From: Magnetovibrio sp.
GTDB lineage: Bacteria > Pseudomonadota > Alphaproteobacteria > Rhodospirillales > Magnetovibrionaceae
Direction of reading: 5' to 3'
Assembly (NCBI GenBank): GCA_028281525.1
Contig: JANQJR010000048.1
Coordinates: 1-64,000, forward strand
DNA: 64,000 bases
This document shows positions 26,633-34,900 of this stretch, piece by piece (position 1 is the first letter of the stretch; every line of letters begins with the position of its first letter). A program made the translations under genes and the position numbers. The notes beneath the pieces are model-generated. The model saw nothing but the letters and a program-made list of their open reading frames with translations, was not told the origin of the DNA and ran no database searches.

Positions 26633-27427
26633 ATGAACACCGCATCCTCCACCAAGCACCGCCGCCCGTCCAAGGAAACCGCCGACCAAGTGGCCCAGCG
26701 CGGGCCCGCCGTGATCTTGGTTCAGCCGCAACTGGGCGAAAACATCGGCATGGTGGCGCGCGCCATGCTCAATTGCACGCTTCTGGATTTGCGCTTGGTC
26801 GCGCCGCGCGACGGCTGGCCCAATGATGCGGCGTACAAGACCGCGTCCGGTGCGGACGTGGTGTTGGACAACGCCCAAGTCTTCGAGACCACGGCGGACG
26901 CCGTCGCCGACCTGGGCCATGTGTTCGCCACCACGGCGCGCGCACGCGATATGTCCAAAGACGTGTTGACGCCCCACGGCGCGGCGCAGGAAATGCGTGC
27001 GCAATTGGATCAAGACGTCAAATGCGGTGTGCTGTTCGGCAAGGAATCAGTGGGCCTGCACAATGACGACATCGCGCTGGCGGACTCGATCCTGATGGTG
27101 CCGCTGAACCCGGGGTTCACGTCGCTCAATCTCGCCCAGGCGGTGTTGCTGATGGGCTATGAATGGTTCCAGGCCGCGACCGAACAGCCGGACGAGATCT
27201 ACGAGGTACGCCTCGATACCCGCCGCGCCACCAAGGAAGAACTGGTGGGGCTGTTCGAACATCTGGAACATGAGCTTACGGATTGTGGATTTCTCGGCGT
27301 CGAAGAAAAGAAACCGGCGATGATCCGCAATCTGCGCAACATGTTCCAACGCGCGCGCATGACGGAGCAAGAGGTGCGCACCATGCGCGGCGTCATCGCC
27401 GGGCTCGTGAAAAAGCGCAAAAGCTGA
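26633..27427 (+). CDS. trmJ: tRNA (cytidine/uridine-32-2'-O)-methyltransferase
   Basis: A 264-residue SPOUT-class RNA methyltransferase. The knotted SAM-binding site is formed by VILVQPQLGENIGMVARAMLNC, GVLFGKESVGLHNDDI and VPLNPGFTSLNLAQAVLLMGYE, and the C-terminal helical extension (EELVGLFEHLEHEL to MRGVIAGLVKKRKS) matches TrmJ. It methylates the 2'-OH of position 32 in several tRNAs. It is probably co-transcribed with cimA and is followed by a two-way terminator. Confidence 0.92.
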   Translation: MNTASSTKHRRPSKETADQVAQRGPAVILVQPQLGENIGMVARAMLNCTLLDLRLVAPRDGWPNDAAYKTASGADVVLDNAQVFETTADAVADLGHVFATTARARDMSKDVLTPHGAAQEMRAQLDQDVKCGVLFGKESVGLHNDDIALADSILMVPLNPGFTSLNLAQAVLLMGYEWFQAATEQPDEIYEVRLDTRRATKEELVGLFEHLEHELTDCGFLGVEEKKPAMIRNLRNMFQRARMTEQEVRTMRGVIAGLVKKRKS

Positions 27428-27471
27428 ATTGGCGCAAAGTTTGGGTCTGGCTGGTGCCTAACACCCATGTA

Positions 27472-27510
27472 CAAAAAAAGAGCGCCGGTTTCCCGACGCT
27501 CTTCTTTTTT
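27472..27510. terminator. Bidirectional terminator between trmJ and the sulfur-globule-like gene
   Basis: An interrupted stem, AAGAGCG then CGG, loop TTTC, then CCG and CGCTCTT, with a single C-A mismatch. It is flanked by an A run on the left and a T run on the right, so it can stop transcription from trmJ and from the convergent minus-strand gene. Confidence 0.85.
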
Positions 27511-27522
27511 ATGCAGGTCGTT

Positions 27523-27897
27523 TTACTGCGCGGGAGCAGCCGGTGCGGCGGGTGCAACAGGTGCGCCCGGAACGCCGTACGGAACGCCGTAAGGTGCGCC
27601 ATACGGGTAGCCATAACCGCCGTAAGGATAACCGTAACCACCGGGATAGCCGTAGCCGCCATAGCGGTTGTACATGTTGTTGTTGCCGTAGCCGGACCCG
27701 GACCCGCGTCCGCTCATGCCGAACGAGAAGTCACCGGAACCGTCACCCCAGCCATTGCCCCAACCGTTGTTGTTGCCCCAGCCGTTGTTGTTCCACGGAC
27801 CACCGCCCCAACCGGGACCCCAGCCCCAGGCGTGTGCACTGGTGGCGAAAGCGCCGAGCGACACGGCGATGGCGGAGATCATCAAAATCTTTTTCAT
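27523..27897 (-). CDS. Sulfur-globule-type exported Gly/Tyr/Pro/Asn-rich protein
   Basis: A 124-residue protein with a clean Sec signal (about 1-23, ending AHA) and a low-complexity mature part. It starts with WGWGPGWGGGPW and NNNGWGN repeats, passes through GDFSFGMSGRGSGSGYG, and continues with GYGYPYGG repeats to an APAAPAAPAQ tail. This composition and order match proteins annotated as sulfur globule proteins, which coat intracellular sulfur stores formed in the periplasm of sulfur oxidisers. The presence of sat and aprM in the window fits. Similar Gly/Tyr-rich envelope proteins of other function cannot be excluded from composition alone. Confidence 0.7.
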   Translation of the reverse strand: MKKILMISAIAVSLGAFATSAHAWGWGPGWGGGPWNNNGWGNNNGWGNGWGDGSGDFSFGMSGRGSGSGYGNNNMYNRYGGYGYPGGYGYPYGGYGYPYGAPYGVPYGVPGAPVAPAAPAAPAQ

Positions 27898-28139
27898 AAA
27901 GCCTTCCTCATCATTTATCCCCCAAGGTTATTTTTGAAGAGATGATGGGAAGAGGGATGACGCCCGAAATCTCTTAAAATGAGATGGAGAGCCCCCCTCC
28001 AAAATTGAGGTGTTCAAAAAACCGCCAAAAATGCGGGCGGCCGATAGAACAAAAAGTGAAGAGCCATCTTAGCGGCTTTTGGCGGGATTCATATGAAAAA
28101 AGAATCTTTAAAAAGAGACGTGGGTTTTCGCGCGTAAGG

Positions 28140-29336
28140 CTAAAGCACCACACCACCCACAACCGCGGTGGCGATCACCACCGCCCAGGCGGGCGTCTTC
28201 CACACGCCGAGCGCGACGAACGCCGCGACCGCAATGCTCAAGGGCAGCGGGCCAGTAACGCCCTGGGTGAACACCGGGTCGTACAGCGCCGCGCCCAACA
28301 GTCCCACCACGGCGGCGTTGACGCCCATCAGCGCGCGCCGCGCCAACGGATGCGCGCGCAATTGGTCCCAGTATTTGAGCCCGCCGATAATGAGCAGTGC
28401 GGATGGTAAAAAGATCGCCAGAAGCGCGATGGCCGCGCCGGAGTAGCCGGAATTGGCCGCGCCCAAAAACGCGGCGAAGGTGAACAGTGGGCCCGGCACC
28501 GCCTGGGCTGCGCCGTACCCGGCCAGGAAGGTCTCAGGGTCCACCAACCCGTTCGCCACCGTTTCCGCCTGCAACAACGGCAGCACCACGTGCCCGCCAC
28601 CGAACACCAGGGCGCCCGCACGGTAAAATCCATCGATGAGTTGCAGGCGCACATCGGGCACGGCCTCGGCAATGGCCGGCAGTGCGATCAGCAGGGCGAA
28701 GAAAGCGGTGAGCGCGGTGATGGCGACAGCCGGGGTGACGGTGGGGGCGAGGTTTTCGTGCTCCGGGACTTCATCCGGCGCTTCGGCCTTAAGCCACACT
28801 GCGCCGATCAGGCCGCCGATGAAGATCGCACCCACTTGACCGACAGACCCGGAGACCAAGGCCACAACGATGAAAGCCAGAGCCGCGATGGCGGCGCGTT
28901 CCTTATCGGGCGTTAGACTTTTCGCCATGCCCAGAACCGCGTGCGCGACCACCGCCACGGCGGCGAGTTTGAGGCCCGCGACCCAGCCTCCACCGACCTC
29001 GCCGAACGCATCCAGGCCGTAGGCGAAGGCCACCAGCATCAGAGCCGATGGCAAAGTAAACGCCAGCCACGCCGCCGCCATGCCCGCGTAACCCGCGCGC
29101 TTGAGCCCGATGGCCATGCCCACCTGGCTGGACGCCGGGCCGGGCAGGAATTGGCACAGCGCCACAAGGTCGGCGTAGGCGCTGTCCGAGAGCCACTTGC
29201 GGCGCACCACGAAGGCTTCGCGAAAATAACCGAGATGCGCCACCGGCCCGCCGAACGAGGTCAGGCCGAGGCCCAAAAAAACACGAAAGACTTCAAGAAA
29301 GGTACTGGTGGTTTTTTCCGGCTGAGATGCGGACAT
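28140..29336 (-). CDS. chrA: Chromate transporter, two-domain ChrA
   Basis: A 398-residue polytopic inner-membrane protein with two homologous CHR halves. The first half has FLEVFRVFLGLGLTSFGGPVAHLGYFR and FLPGPASSQVGMAIG; the second has FYRAGALVFGGGHVVLPLLQ and GYGAAQAVPGPLFTFAAFLG. It exports chromate, probably with the proton gradient. The ATG at 29336 is preferred, as an in-frame earlier start at 29381 would add a basic stretch unlike the family. The start is preceded by GAAGGGA. A 240-base gap separates it from the sulfur-globule-like gene on the same strand. Confidence 0.92.
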   Translation of the reverse strand: MSASQPEKTTSTFLEVFRVFLGLGLTSFGGPVAHLGYFREAFVVRRKWLSDSAYADLVALCQFLPGPASSQVGMAIGLKRAGYAGMAAAWLAFTLPSALMLVAFAYGLDAFGEVGGGWVAGLKLAAVAVVAHAVLGMAKSLTPDKERAAIAALAFIVVALVSGSVGQVGAIFIGGLIGAVWLKAEAPDEVPEHENLAPTVTPAVAITALTAFFALLIALPAIAEAVPDVRLQLIDGFYRAGALVFGGGHVVLPLLQAETVANGLVDPETFLAGYGAAQAVPGPLFTFAAFLGAANSGYSGAAIALLAIFLPSALLIIGGLKYWDQLRAHPLARRALMGVNAAVVGLLGAALYDPVFTQGVTGPLPLSIAVAAFVALGVWKTPAWAVVIATAVVGGVVL

Positions 29337-29433
29337 GGATAAGCTTCCCTTCGATGGACGGGAGAGCTTACGAGGCGGCATTGCTGAAAGGAAATGACGT
29401 TTCGGTTAAATCTGCGCGAAAGCGGAACAGAGG

Positions 29434-29811
29434 TCAGGCTGCTTCAGACTGGCCGAATTCCTTTTGCAAAAACGCATTGATGTCATTGGATTCATAGAGC
29501 CATGTGACGGTGTTGTCGTCACTCTCAATGCGCAGGCACGGAACCTTGTGCTTACCGCCTTGGGTTGCCAGCTCTTTGCTGAAAAGCGGATTGTTCTTTG
29601 CGTCACGCAGTTCGATTCTCAGCCCCTGCCTTCGAATCTGGCGGCGGACCTTGACGCAAAAGGGGCAGGCTTCAAACTGATACAGCGCCAGCTTGGCGGT
29701 TTTTTGATCCAGTGCGCTTTGTTCGTCGGTGTCACGGACCACGGTTTTGGGGCGAGTCAGGAAATCAATGGCGAGAATCAGGCGGCCCAACAGCCAGCGA
29801 ACAAACTTCAT
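29434..29811 (-). CDS. Membrane-anchored glutaredoxin
   Basis: A 125-residue protein with a hydrophobic N-terminus (FVRWLLGRLILAIDFL) followed by a glutaredoxin/thioredoxin fold. The redox motif is CPFC in LYQFEACPFCVKVRRQI, the cis-Pro loop is HKVPCLRIE, and the C-terminal LYESNDINAFLQKEF is typical of glutaredoxin-like domains. The ATG at 29811 is chosen because upstream codons look non-coding. It likely reduces disulfides or glutathionylated targets at the cytoplasmic face of the membrane. coq7 lies just upstream on the same strand. Confidence 0.85.
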   Translation of the reverse strand: MKFVRWLLGRLILAIDFLTRPKTVVRDTDEQSALDQKTAKLALYQFEACPFCVKVRRQIRRQGLRIELRDAKNNPLFSKELATQGGKHKVPCLRIESDDNTVTWLYESNDINAFLQKEFGQSEAA

Positions 29812-29846
29812 GGTGTTTTCGACTCTTATTGTGTCAGGGGGATGGA

Positions 29847-30440
29847 TTAAATGCGCTCGGACAAATTGATGGCGAACTTGGTGCCGAACTTGATTGCGCG
29901 CGACAAAAGCGGATAGGCGGGGGCGTTTTCCGCGCCGTGCTCGTAACCGATGTCGCGGTGCTCCAGTTCTTCTTCGCGGAACTGAATGCAATGATCGCGC
30001 AGCTCTTTCTCGTCGTCGCCGAGTTTTTCGATCTGCTGTTGGTAATGTTCGTCGATGGTTTCTTCCACTGCGACGGTGCAGGCCATCGCCGCCTTCTCGC
30101 CCAACAACGCCGTGCCCGCGCCGAGTGCGAAGCCCGCGATGTGCCAGATTGGCATCAAAGCCGTGGGGCGGACGCGCCGTTCACTGGCGAGTTTGGAAAA
30201 CGTTTCCAGGTGCACGTCTTCCTGCTCCTTCATGTGGCGGATCATGTCGCCCTTGGGGCCCTTGCCCAGCACCGCCAGCTGGCCTTGATAGATGCGCACC
30301 GCGCCGTATTCGCCCGCCTGGTCGACGCGGATGATACGCTCGATCAATTCGTCCTTGGTGGGATCGCCCGGCATGCGTCCGCCGACCGGGGTGGTGGCGG
30401 TGTCGATGTCCGGTTTGCCGGTTTTCTTTTTGGCGCTCAT
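29847..30440 (-). CDS. coq7: Demethoxyubiquinone hydroxylase, Coq7 family
   Basis: A 197-residue di-iron protein catalysing the last hydroxylation in ubiquinone synthesis. The four-helix bundle carries the iron ligands in RVDQAGEYGAVRIYQGQ, EQEDVHLETF, VEETIDEHY and EEELEHRDIG, the last being the typical E-x2-H pattern. Its length is close to other bacterial Coq7 proteins and it lacks a signal peptide. It lies six bases downstream of dsbB on the same strand, so the two are probably co-transcribed, and the glutaredoxin gene follows. Confidence 0.93.
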   Translation of the reverse strand: MSAKKKTGKPDIDTATTPVGGRMPGDPTKDELIERIIRVDQAGEYGAVRIYQGQLAVLGKGPKGDMIRHMKEQEDVHLETFSKLASERRVRPTALMPIWHIAGFALGAGTALLGEKAAMACTVAVEETIDEHYQQQIEKLGDDEKELRDHCIQFREEELEHRDIGYEHGAENAPAYPLLSRAIKFGTKFAINLSERI

Positions 30441-30446
30441 AGCTAT

Positions 30447-30938
30447 TTATAGTCCTCCCGGAAGGGGCTTTTCCCATGTGCGGGTCTTCAGCACGTAGGC
30501 CGATGCCACCGCCAGCACGGATGAGAATACTACATTCCAGGTCGCTATGGAAACGCCCAGGAGCTTCCATTCCACCTCGTCACAGGCCTTGGGCTGCTTG
30601 GTTTGCAGGCTGGCAAGCAGGTCCGCACCGCTGAGCCGCTCCATCGACACAGCGCTGCATGACGAGATCCACCAGTGCTGTTCCACACCGACGTGGTAGA
30701 CCGCGATTCCGGCGTTGGTCGCAAAAGCAAGCGCGGCCAAGACGAACACCGGAGCCAGCCATTCAGGCTTCCACAGGCCTATGATGCCCAATCCGATGGC
30801 GATGGCGAACGGCACGCGCTGGTACAGGCACAGAATGCACGGTTCCAGATCGAAACCGTATTGGGCGATGTAGGCCATGGTCAAGCTGGTTGCGCCCACC
30901 AAAATCAACAAAGTGGGGTAAAGGCGTTGCGATGTCAT
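30447..30938 (-). CDS. dsbB: Disulfide bond formation protein B
   Basis: A protein of about 163 residues with four hydrophobic segments that passes electrons from periplasmic DsbA to ubiquinone. The first periplasmic cysteine pair is CILC in LEPCILCLYQRVPF, and the second loop carries Cys in WISSCSAVS and KACDEVEW, as in the short alphaproteobacterial DsbB. The start may be ATG 30938 or GTG 30947; neither has a strong Shine-Dalgarno. It is followed closely by coq7. Confidence 0.88.
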   Translation of the reverse strand: MTSQRLYPTLLILVGATSLTMAYIAQYGFDLEPCILCLYQRVPFAIAIGLGIIGLWKPEWLAPVFVLAALAFATNAGIAVYHVGVEQHWWISSCSAVSMERLSGADLLASLQTKQPKACDEVEWKLLGVSIATWNVVFSSVLAVASAYVLKTRTWEKPLPGGL

Positions 30939-31026
30939 GACCGGCACGTTAGGGCAAGCCGGTCGGAAAATCGAGCCTTATCGGGGGTGCTTTTCATGCC
31001 GACCGGATTCGCCCGAAAATTGAGTT

Positions 31027-31608
31027 CTAAAACATGTATTTGACCAGCAGGAAGCCGCCGAACAGCACCACGAAGCCGATGGTGACCAGCCAGCCCAGAT
31101 ATTTCTCGATAAAGTCGCGGATCGGGTTGCCGAAGTACCAAAGCAACGCCGCTTCGAGGAAGAAGCGCGCACCGCGCGACAGCACCGAAGCGACGATGAA
31201 AGTGCCGAGGTCCAGCGCCGTCACCCCACTGGCGATGGTGATGACCTTGTAAGGAAACGGCGTCAGGCCCGCCATGGCGACCACCCACGCGCCCCATTCG
31301 TTGTACATGGTCTGGAATTCTGCGAATTTTGCGGTTTTACCGTAGAAATCCAACAGCGGCAGGCCGACCTGTTCGTAAAGGAAAAAACCTATGCCGTAGC
31401 CGGCGATGCCGCCCAAGACGCTGCCAAGCGTGCACACCGCCGCGATTTTCCAGGCCTTTTCACGGCATGCCAAAATCATCGGCACCAGCAAAATGTCGGG
31501 CGGGATCGGAAAGAAGGAGCTTTCGATGAACGCCACAAGAAACAGCGCCCACATGGCGTTTTTGTGGGCGGCGAAACTCATGGTCCAGTCGTAGGCGCTG
31601 CGCAGCAC
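31027..31608 (-). CDS. YqaA-family (DedA/SNARE-associated-like) membrane protein
   Basis: A 193-residue polytopic membrane protein. FIESSFFPIPPDILLVPM and GLTPFPYKVITIASGV are characteristic of the YqaA subgroup of the DedA/VTT superfamily, where the E-x-P-x2-P-x-D segment forms part of a re-entrant loop. These proteins are thought to move lipids or use the proton gradient, but the exact role of YqaA is unknown. The GTG start at 31608 follows AAGGGA; an ATG nine codons later is an alternative. An unusual inverted repeat lies in its presumed leader. Confidence 0.82.
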   Translation of the reverse strand: MLRSAYDWTMSFAAHKNAMWALFLVAFIESSFFPIPPDILLVPMILACREKAWKIAAVCTLGSVLGGIAGYGIGFFLYEQVGLPLLDFYGKTAKFAEFQTMYNEWGAWVVAMAGLTPFPYKVITIASGVTALDLGTFIVASVLSRGARFFLEAALLWYFGNPIRDFIEKYLGWLVTIGFVVLFGGFLLVKYMF

Positions 31609-31624
31609 AGTCGGTGTCCCTTTT

Positions 31625-31685
31625 CAGGCTTGGTTCCGAGGGGGCGAGGTAAATGAATGCGGCCCCCTCATAGCAGCCTGGAACC
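31625..31685. promoter_or_regulatory. Nested inverted repeats in the leader of the YqaA-type gene
   Basis: Three complementary pairs occur within 61 bases: CAGGCT with AGCCTG, GGTTCC with GGAACC (these two compete for bases), and GAGGGGGC with GCCCCCTC. On the minus-strand transcript they lie just before the start codon at 31608. The arrangement would permit alternative RNA folds, but no known riboswitch is recognised. Confidence 0.35.
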
Positions 31686-31748
31686 GATTGGGCAATCGTG
31701 GGTGTGCGGTGCGCAATATCGCGCATTTTTGTCCTTGATCCATAGGTG

Positions 31749-31776
31749 TTGACCGGCGCGCGTGCCTGAGTATGAT
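31749..31776 (+). promoter_or_regulatory. Sigma-70-type promoter of tRNA-Leu
   Basis: TTGACC (31749-31754) and TATGAT (31771-31776) are separated by 16 bases. The expected transcription start near 31783 is about 18 bases before the tRNA. Confidence 0.7.
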
Positions 31777-31800
31777 GGCCGCTCTCTACCGAGACACAGT

Positions 31801-31887
31801 GCCCCTGTGGCGGAACTGGTAGACGCGCTGGATTCAAAATCCAGTTCCCATTAGGGAGTGCGAGTTCGATTCTCGCTGGGGGCACCA
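31801..31887 (+). tRNA. tRNA-Leu, anticodon CAA
   Basis: An 87-base class II tRNA. The acceptor stem begins GCCCCTG and ends with an encoded ACCA; the D arm is GGCGGAACTGGTAGACGC-like. The anticodon stem CTGGA/TCCAG encloses a loop with CAA, the variable arm is long (TTCCCATTAGGGAG), and the T arm is GAGTTCGATTCTC. The long variable arm and CAA anticodon identify tRNA-Leu reading UUG. Confidence 0.97.
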
Positions 31888-31936
31888 TTCTCTCTCCCCA
31901 TTCCAAAAATCTTTAAATTCCCCCATACTTGCGGGC

Positions 31937-32293
31937 ATGAAAATATCGGCTTTCGTGTTGGCTCTATGGCTGCCCGTCGTGGCTTTGGCGGGGGAGGCGG
32001 ATGTGCTGGACGTCCGGGTTTCGGAAAGCGGCGGTGCGTACCACTTCGACGTCACCGTCCAGCACGCCGATACCGGCTGGGAGCATTACGCCAACGCTTT
32101 TGAAATCGTGGCGCCGGATGGCACCGTGTTGGGCAAGCGGGTATTGTACCACCCGCATGTGAACGAACAGCCCTTTACCCGTTCACTTACCGGGGTGCGC
32201 ATTCCCGATGGGATCATGGAAGTGGACGTACGGGCGGTGGACAGCGTCCACGGCACGGGCGGAAAGGTGATGCGGGTTGAAGTGCCCCGCTAG
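31937..32293 (+). CDS. Small exported protein of unknown function
   Basis: A 118-residue protein with a Sec signal (about 1-18, MKISAFVLALWLPVVALA). The mature part is mainly beta-strand, with DVTVQHADTGWEHYANAFEI, GKRVLYHPHVNEQPFTRSL and IMEVDVRAVDSVHGTGGK. The conserved-looking His residues in YHPHVNEQPF could bind metal. I recall similar small periplasmic proteins but cannot name a function. It lies between tRNA-Leu and the hydrogenase-maturation genes, 68 bases before the hupK-like gene, and may or may not be part of that unit. Confidence 0.7.
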   Translation: MKISAFVLALWLPVVALAGEADVLDVRVSESGGAYHFDVTVQHADTGWEHYANAFEIVAPDGTVLGKRVLYHPHVNEQPFTRSLTGVRIPDGIMEVDVRAVDSVHGTGGKVMRVEVPR

Positions 32294-32361
32294 GGCCCAG
32301 GCCTAGGGTTCATATCCTAATCATCTCGCCAAGACTAGGGTTGGGTTGTTAAGGTGATTCC

Positions 32362-33414
32362 ATGATGACCGGAAACGCCAAATTGAACGCCGATTTTGCA
32401 GGACGCATCCTGGTCAAGCTGGAAACCGGCGCGGGCCGGGTGACCTCCGTCGAGATCGACAGCACCCGTCCCCAAGGCGTCACCCAAGTGTTTGCGGGCC
32501 GGGCGCCGGATGACGTGGTGGGCATGCTGGGGCTGATCTTTTCGCTGTGTTCCACCGCGCAGACTGTTGCCGGATTGACGGCGGTGGAGGCGGCCCGGGG
32601 CCAGACGGTGCCGGATGGGCAGGCCGCCGCGCGTGATATTTTGCGTCAGGCCGAAATGCTGGCCCAGACCGCCATGCGTGTGCTGATGGATTGGCCGCGG
32701 TTGTTGGAACTGTCGCCCGCCGCGGCTGCGGTGCGCGCTGCACTGGGTGCACAATCCGGTTTGGAAACGGCGTTGTTCGGGGGACCCGGCTGGAAAGTAC
32801 CGGGTGGGACCGAAATCAAACCGGACGTGGACGCCGTGCGCGCCAGCGCCACGCAAGCAGCGGTGGAAATCGACCGGACGCTCAACCAAGACGGATTGGC
32901 GGAGAAGCTCTTGGCGGCCCTGGATGAGCGGGGTCTCAACGGTTTCGGCGCACTGGCGGATGGAACCGCGCCGGAAACCGGCGCACTCACCCGTCAATGG
33001 GATAACGCAAAAGTCGCGCAGGCGCGAAAAACGTATGGCGCGGGCTTGCGTGCGCGGCTGTGGGCGCGCCTAGCGGACTTGAAGGACTTGCCCGTCGCCA
33101 TGACGGCGAATGTGGACCGGCTGTGTCCGTGCACGCCGGTTTTTGAGTCCCCGCAGGGTGATGGCCAAGGTGAGGCCACGGTGGAAACCGCGCGCGGCGC
33201 ATTGACCCACCGGGTGAGGCTGAAGGGGGGCGTGATCGACGCGTATGAGATCGATGCACCCACGGATGTGAATTTCTTGAATGACGGCGTGGTGACCCAG
33301 GGGTTGATGGGGGCGAATGCGGTAGATTCCCAAACGCTTCGCGCTGCCGCCGAACTGCACGTTTTGGCGGTGGACCCGTGCGTGAGTTGCGCATTGGAGA
33401 TTGTCGATGCATGA
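32362..33414 (+). CDS. hupK: HupK-like hydrogenase maturation protein
   Basis: A 350-residue protein distantly related to the NiFe hydrogenase large subunit, as expected for HupK. The N-terminus (GRILVKLETGAGRVTSVEID) matches the start of large subunits. The first cysteine motif is reduced to FSLCSTAQ, with only one Cys, while the C-terminal pair is kept as DPCVSCALEI. An internal CPCTP and the segment GALTHRVRLKGGVIDAYEID follow the family pattern. HupK is thought to act as a scaffold in building the Fe(CN)2CO centre. It is followed 27 bases later by hypA. Confidence 0.78.
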   Translation: MMTGNAKLNADFAGRILVKLETGAGRVTSVEIDSTRPQGVTQVFAGRAPDDVVGMLGLIFSLCSTAQTVAGLTAVEAARGQTVPDGQAAARDILRQAEMLAQTAMRVLMDWPRLLELSPAAAAVRAALGAQSGLETALFGGPGWKVPGGTEIKPDVDAVRASATQAAVEIDRTLNQDGLAEKLLAALDERGLNGFGALADGTAPETGALTRQWDNAKVAQARKTYGAGLRARLWARLADLKDLPVAMTANVDRLCPCTPVFESPQGDGQGEATVETARGALTHRVRLKGGVIDAYEIDAPTDVNFLNDGVVTQGLMGANAVDSQTLRAAAELHVLAVDPCVSCALEIVDA

Positions 33415-33441
33415 GCCTAAGCATGGGCAGGGGGCGGGATA

Positions 33442-33783
33442 ATGCACGAAATGTCCCTGGCCGAAGGGGTCCTACAGATCATGGAAGACCAAGCCCAGTC
33501 TCAAAACTTCACCAAAGTCAAAACCGTGTGGTTGGAAATCGGTCAATTGTCCCATGTGGACCCGGACGCCCTTTCGTTTTGCTTCGATGCGGTGATCAAG
33601 GGATCGCTTGCCGAAGGCGCAAAGTTGGAAATCATCCGCACCCCAGGCCAAGCCTGGTGCCATGACTGCATGGAACAGGTGAACGTCTCGTCCTTGGTCG
33701 ACGACTGCCCCAAATGCGGCGGACACCGCCTGCAGGTGACCGACGGCGACGATATGCGCGTGAAAGAACTGGAGGTCGATTGA
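33442..33783 (+). CDS. hypA: Hydrogenase nickel-insertion protein HypA
   Basis: A 113-residue nickel metallochaperone. Nickel-binding His2 is present in MHEMSLAEGVLQIM, and the zinc site is made by CHDC (WCHDCMEQV) and CPKC (DCPKCGGHRL). The length and order match HypA. It delivers nickel to the hydrogenase large subunit, normally with HypB, but no hypB is found in the window. It sits between hupK and a HypF-like gene with almost no spacing. Confidence 0.95.
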   Translation: MHEMSLAEGVLQIMEDQAQSQNFTKVKTVWLEIGQLSHVDPDALSFCFDAVIKGSLAEGAKLEIIRTPGQAWCHDCMEQVNVSSLVDDCPKCGGHRLQVTDGDDMRVKELEVD

Positions 33784-33784
33784 C

Positions 33785-34900
33785 ATGGCCCATGATGCCG
33801 ACATTGCAGCGGTTTTGGACCTGGGCCGGACGTATCCGACGGTCTTGGGGCTTGGCGCGCACTTGAAGGCGAGCTTGTGTTTGGTCCAAGGCGACAAGGC
33901 CTACGTCACCGTGACCGCGGGCGATATGGAAACCCTGGAAGCCGTGGAACTGTACGACCGGTTGTTGCAAACCGTTCTGGACATGGCCGGCGGTGTGCAA
34001 GAGCTTGCGGGGTGCGCCCACGACCTGCATCCGGATTTTTATTCCACCGGGCAGGCCCAAAGCCTGGGCTGCCCGGCCTTGGCGGTGCAGCACCATCACG
34101 CGCACATCGTTTCCGTTGCCCATGAGCACGGCCATGAAGGGCCGCTTTTGGGCCTGGCGTTGGATGGCTTTGGCTTAGGGCCCAATGATGAATCCTGGGG
34201 CGGCGAGTTGCTGCGGGTCGAGGGCGCGGATTTTGAGCGCCTGGGCCATCTGTCCCGCTTGGCGCAACCGGGTGGAGATATTGCCGCACGCGAACCTTGG
34301 CGCATGGGCGCGGCAGCCCTTTACGCGCTGGGCCGGGGTGGCGAAATCGCCGGGTATTACCCGAATCACCCCCATGGTGCGATGTTGGGCGATATGCTGG
34401 CGAAAGATTTGAATTCTCCTGCGACGTCCAGTTGCGGACGGTTGTTCGACGCGGCGTGCGGGCTGCTGCATGTGCGCGAAGTGGCCGAATTCGAAGGCCA
34501 AGCGCCCATGGAGTTGGAAAAGTTGGCGACGGAGCCCCGGGTTCTGGACGATGGCTGGAGCGTGTCGGACGACGGGGTTTTGGACACCCGTGCCTTGATG
34601 GCGGCGCTGATCGGTTGCGATGCCCGGGATGGCGCCAACCTGTTTCACGGCACTTTGGCGCGGGCGCTCGCGGACTGGGTGTTGTGGGCACGGACTCAAA
34701 CGGGATTGGACACGGTCGGGTTCGGTGGCGGGTGTTTCTTCAATGCCGTCGTGACCGACTTGTTGACGGACCACTTGCAATCGGCGGGCATGACCGTGTT
34801 GCGACCTGAAAAACTGTCTCCCGGCGATGCGGGCCTCAGCTTCGGGCAGGCCATGGCCGCCGTGGATTCCCTGGGAAAGGGTCTTTTGGATTCGGACTAG
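33785..34900 (+). CDS. hypF: HypF-like protein, carbamoyltransferase (Kae1-like) domain only
   Basis: A 371-residue protein matching only the C-terminal half of HypF. It begins exactly at the Kae1-like domain (VLGLGAHLKASLCLV) and has HDLHPDFYST, the metal-binding VQHHHAHIVSVAHEH, LALDGFGLGPNDESWGGELL, AAREPWRMGAAAL and the FGGGCFFNAV loop. The acylphosphatase, zinc-finger and YrdC-like domains of full HypF (about 750 residues) are missing. HypF makes the thiocarbamate on HypE that becomes the cyanide ligands, so this form would need another protein to supply carbamoyl-AMP. It starts one base after hypA. It may be a split HypF, a degraded gene or a special version. Confidence 0.8.
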   Translation: MAHDADIAAVLDLGRTYPTVLGLGAHLKASLCLVQGDKAYVTVTAGDMETLEAVELYDRLLQTVLDMAGGVQELAGCAHDLHPDFYSTGQAQSLGCPALAVQHHHAHIVSVAHEHGHEGPLLGLALDGFGLGPNDESWGGELLRVEGADFERLGHLSRLAQPGGDIAAREPWRMGAAALYALGRGGEIAGYYPNHPHGAMLGDMLAKDLNSPATSSCGRLFDAACGLLHVREVAEFEGQAPMELEKLATEPRVLDDGWSVSDDGVLDTRALMAALIGCDARDGANLFHGTLARALADWVLWARTQTGLDTVGFGGGCFFNAVVTDLLTDHLQSAGMTVLRPEKLSPGDAGLSFGQAMAAVDSLGKGLLDSD

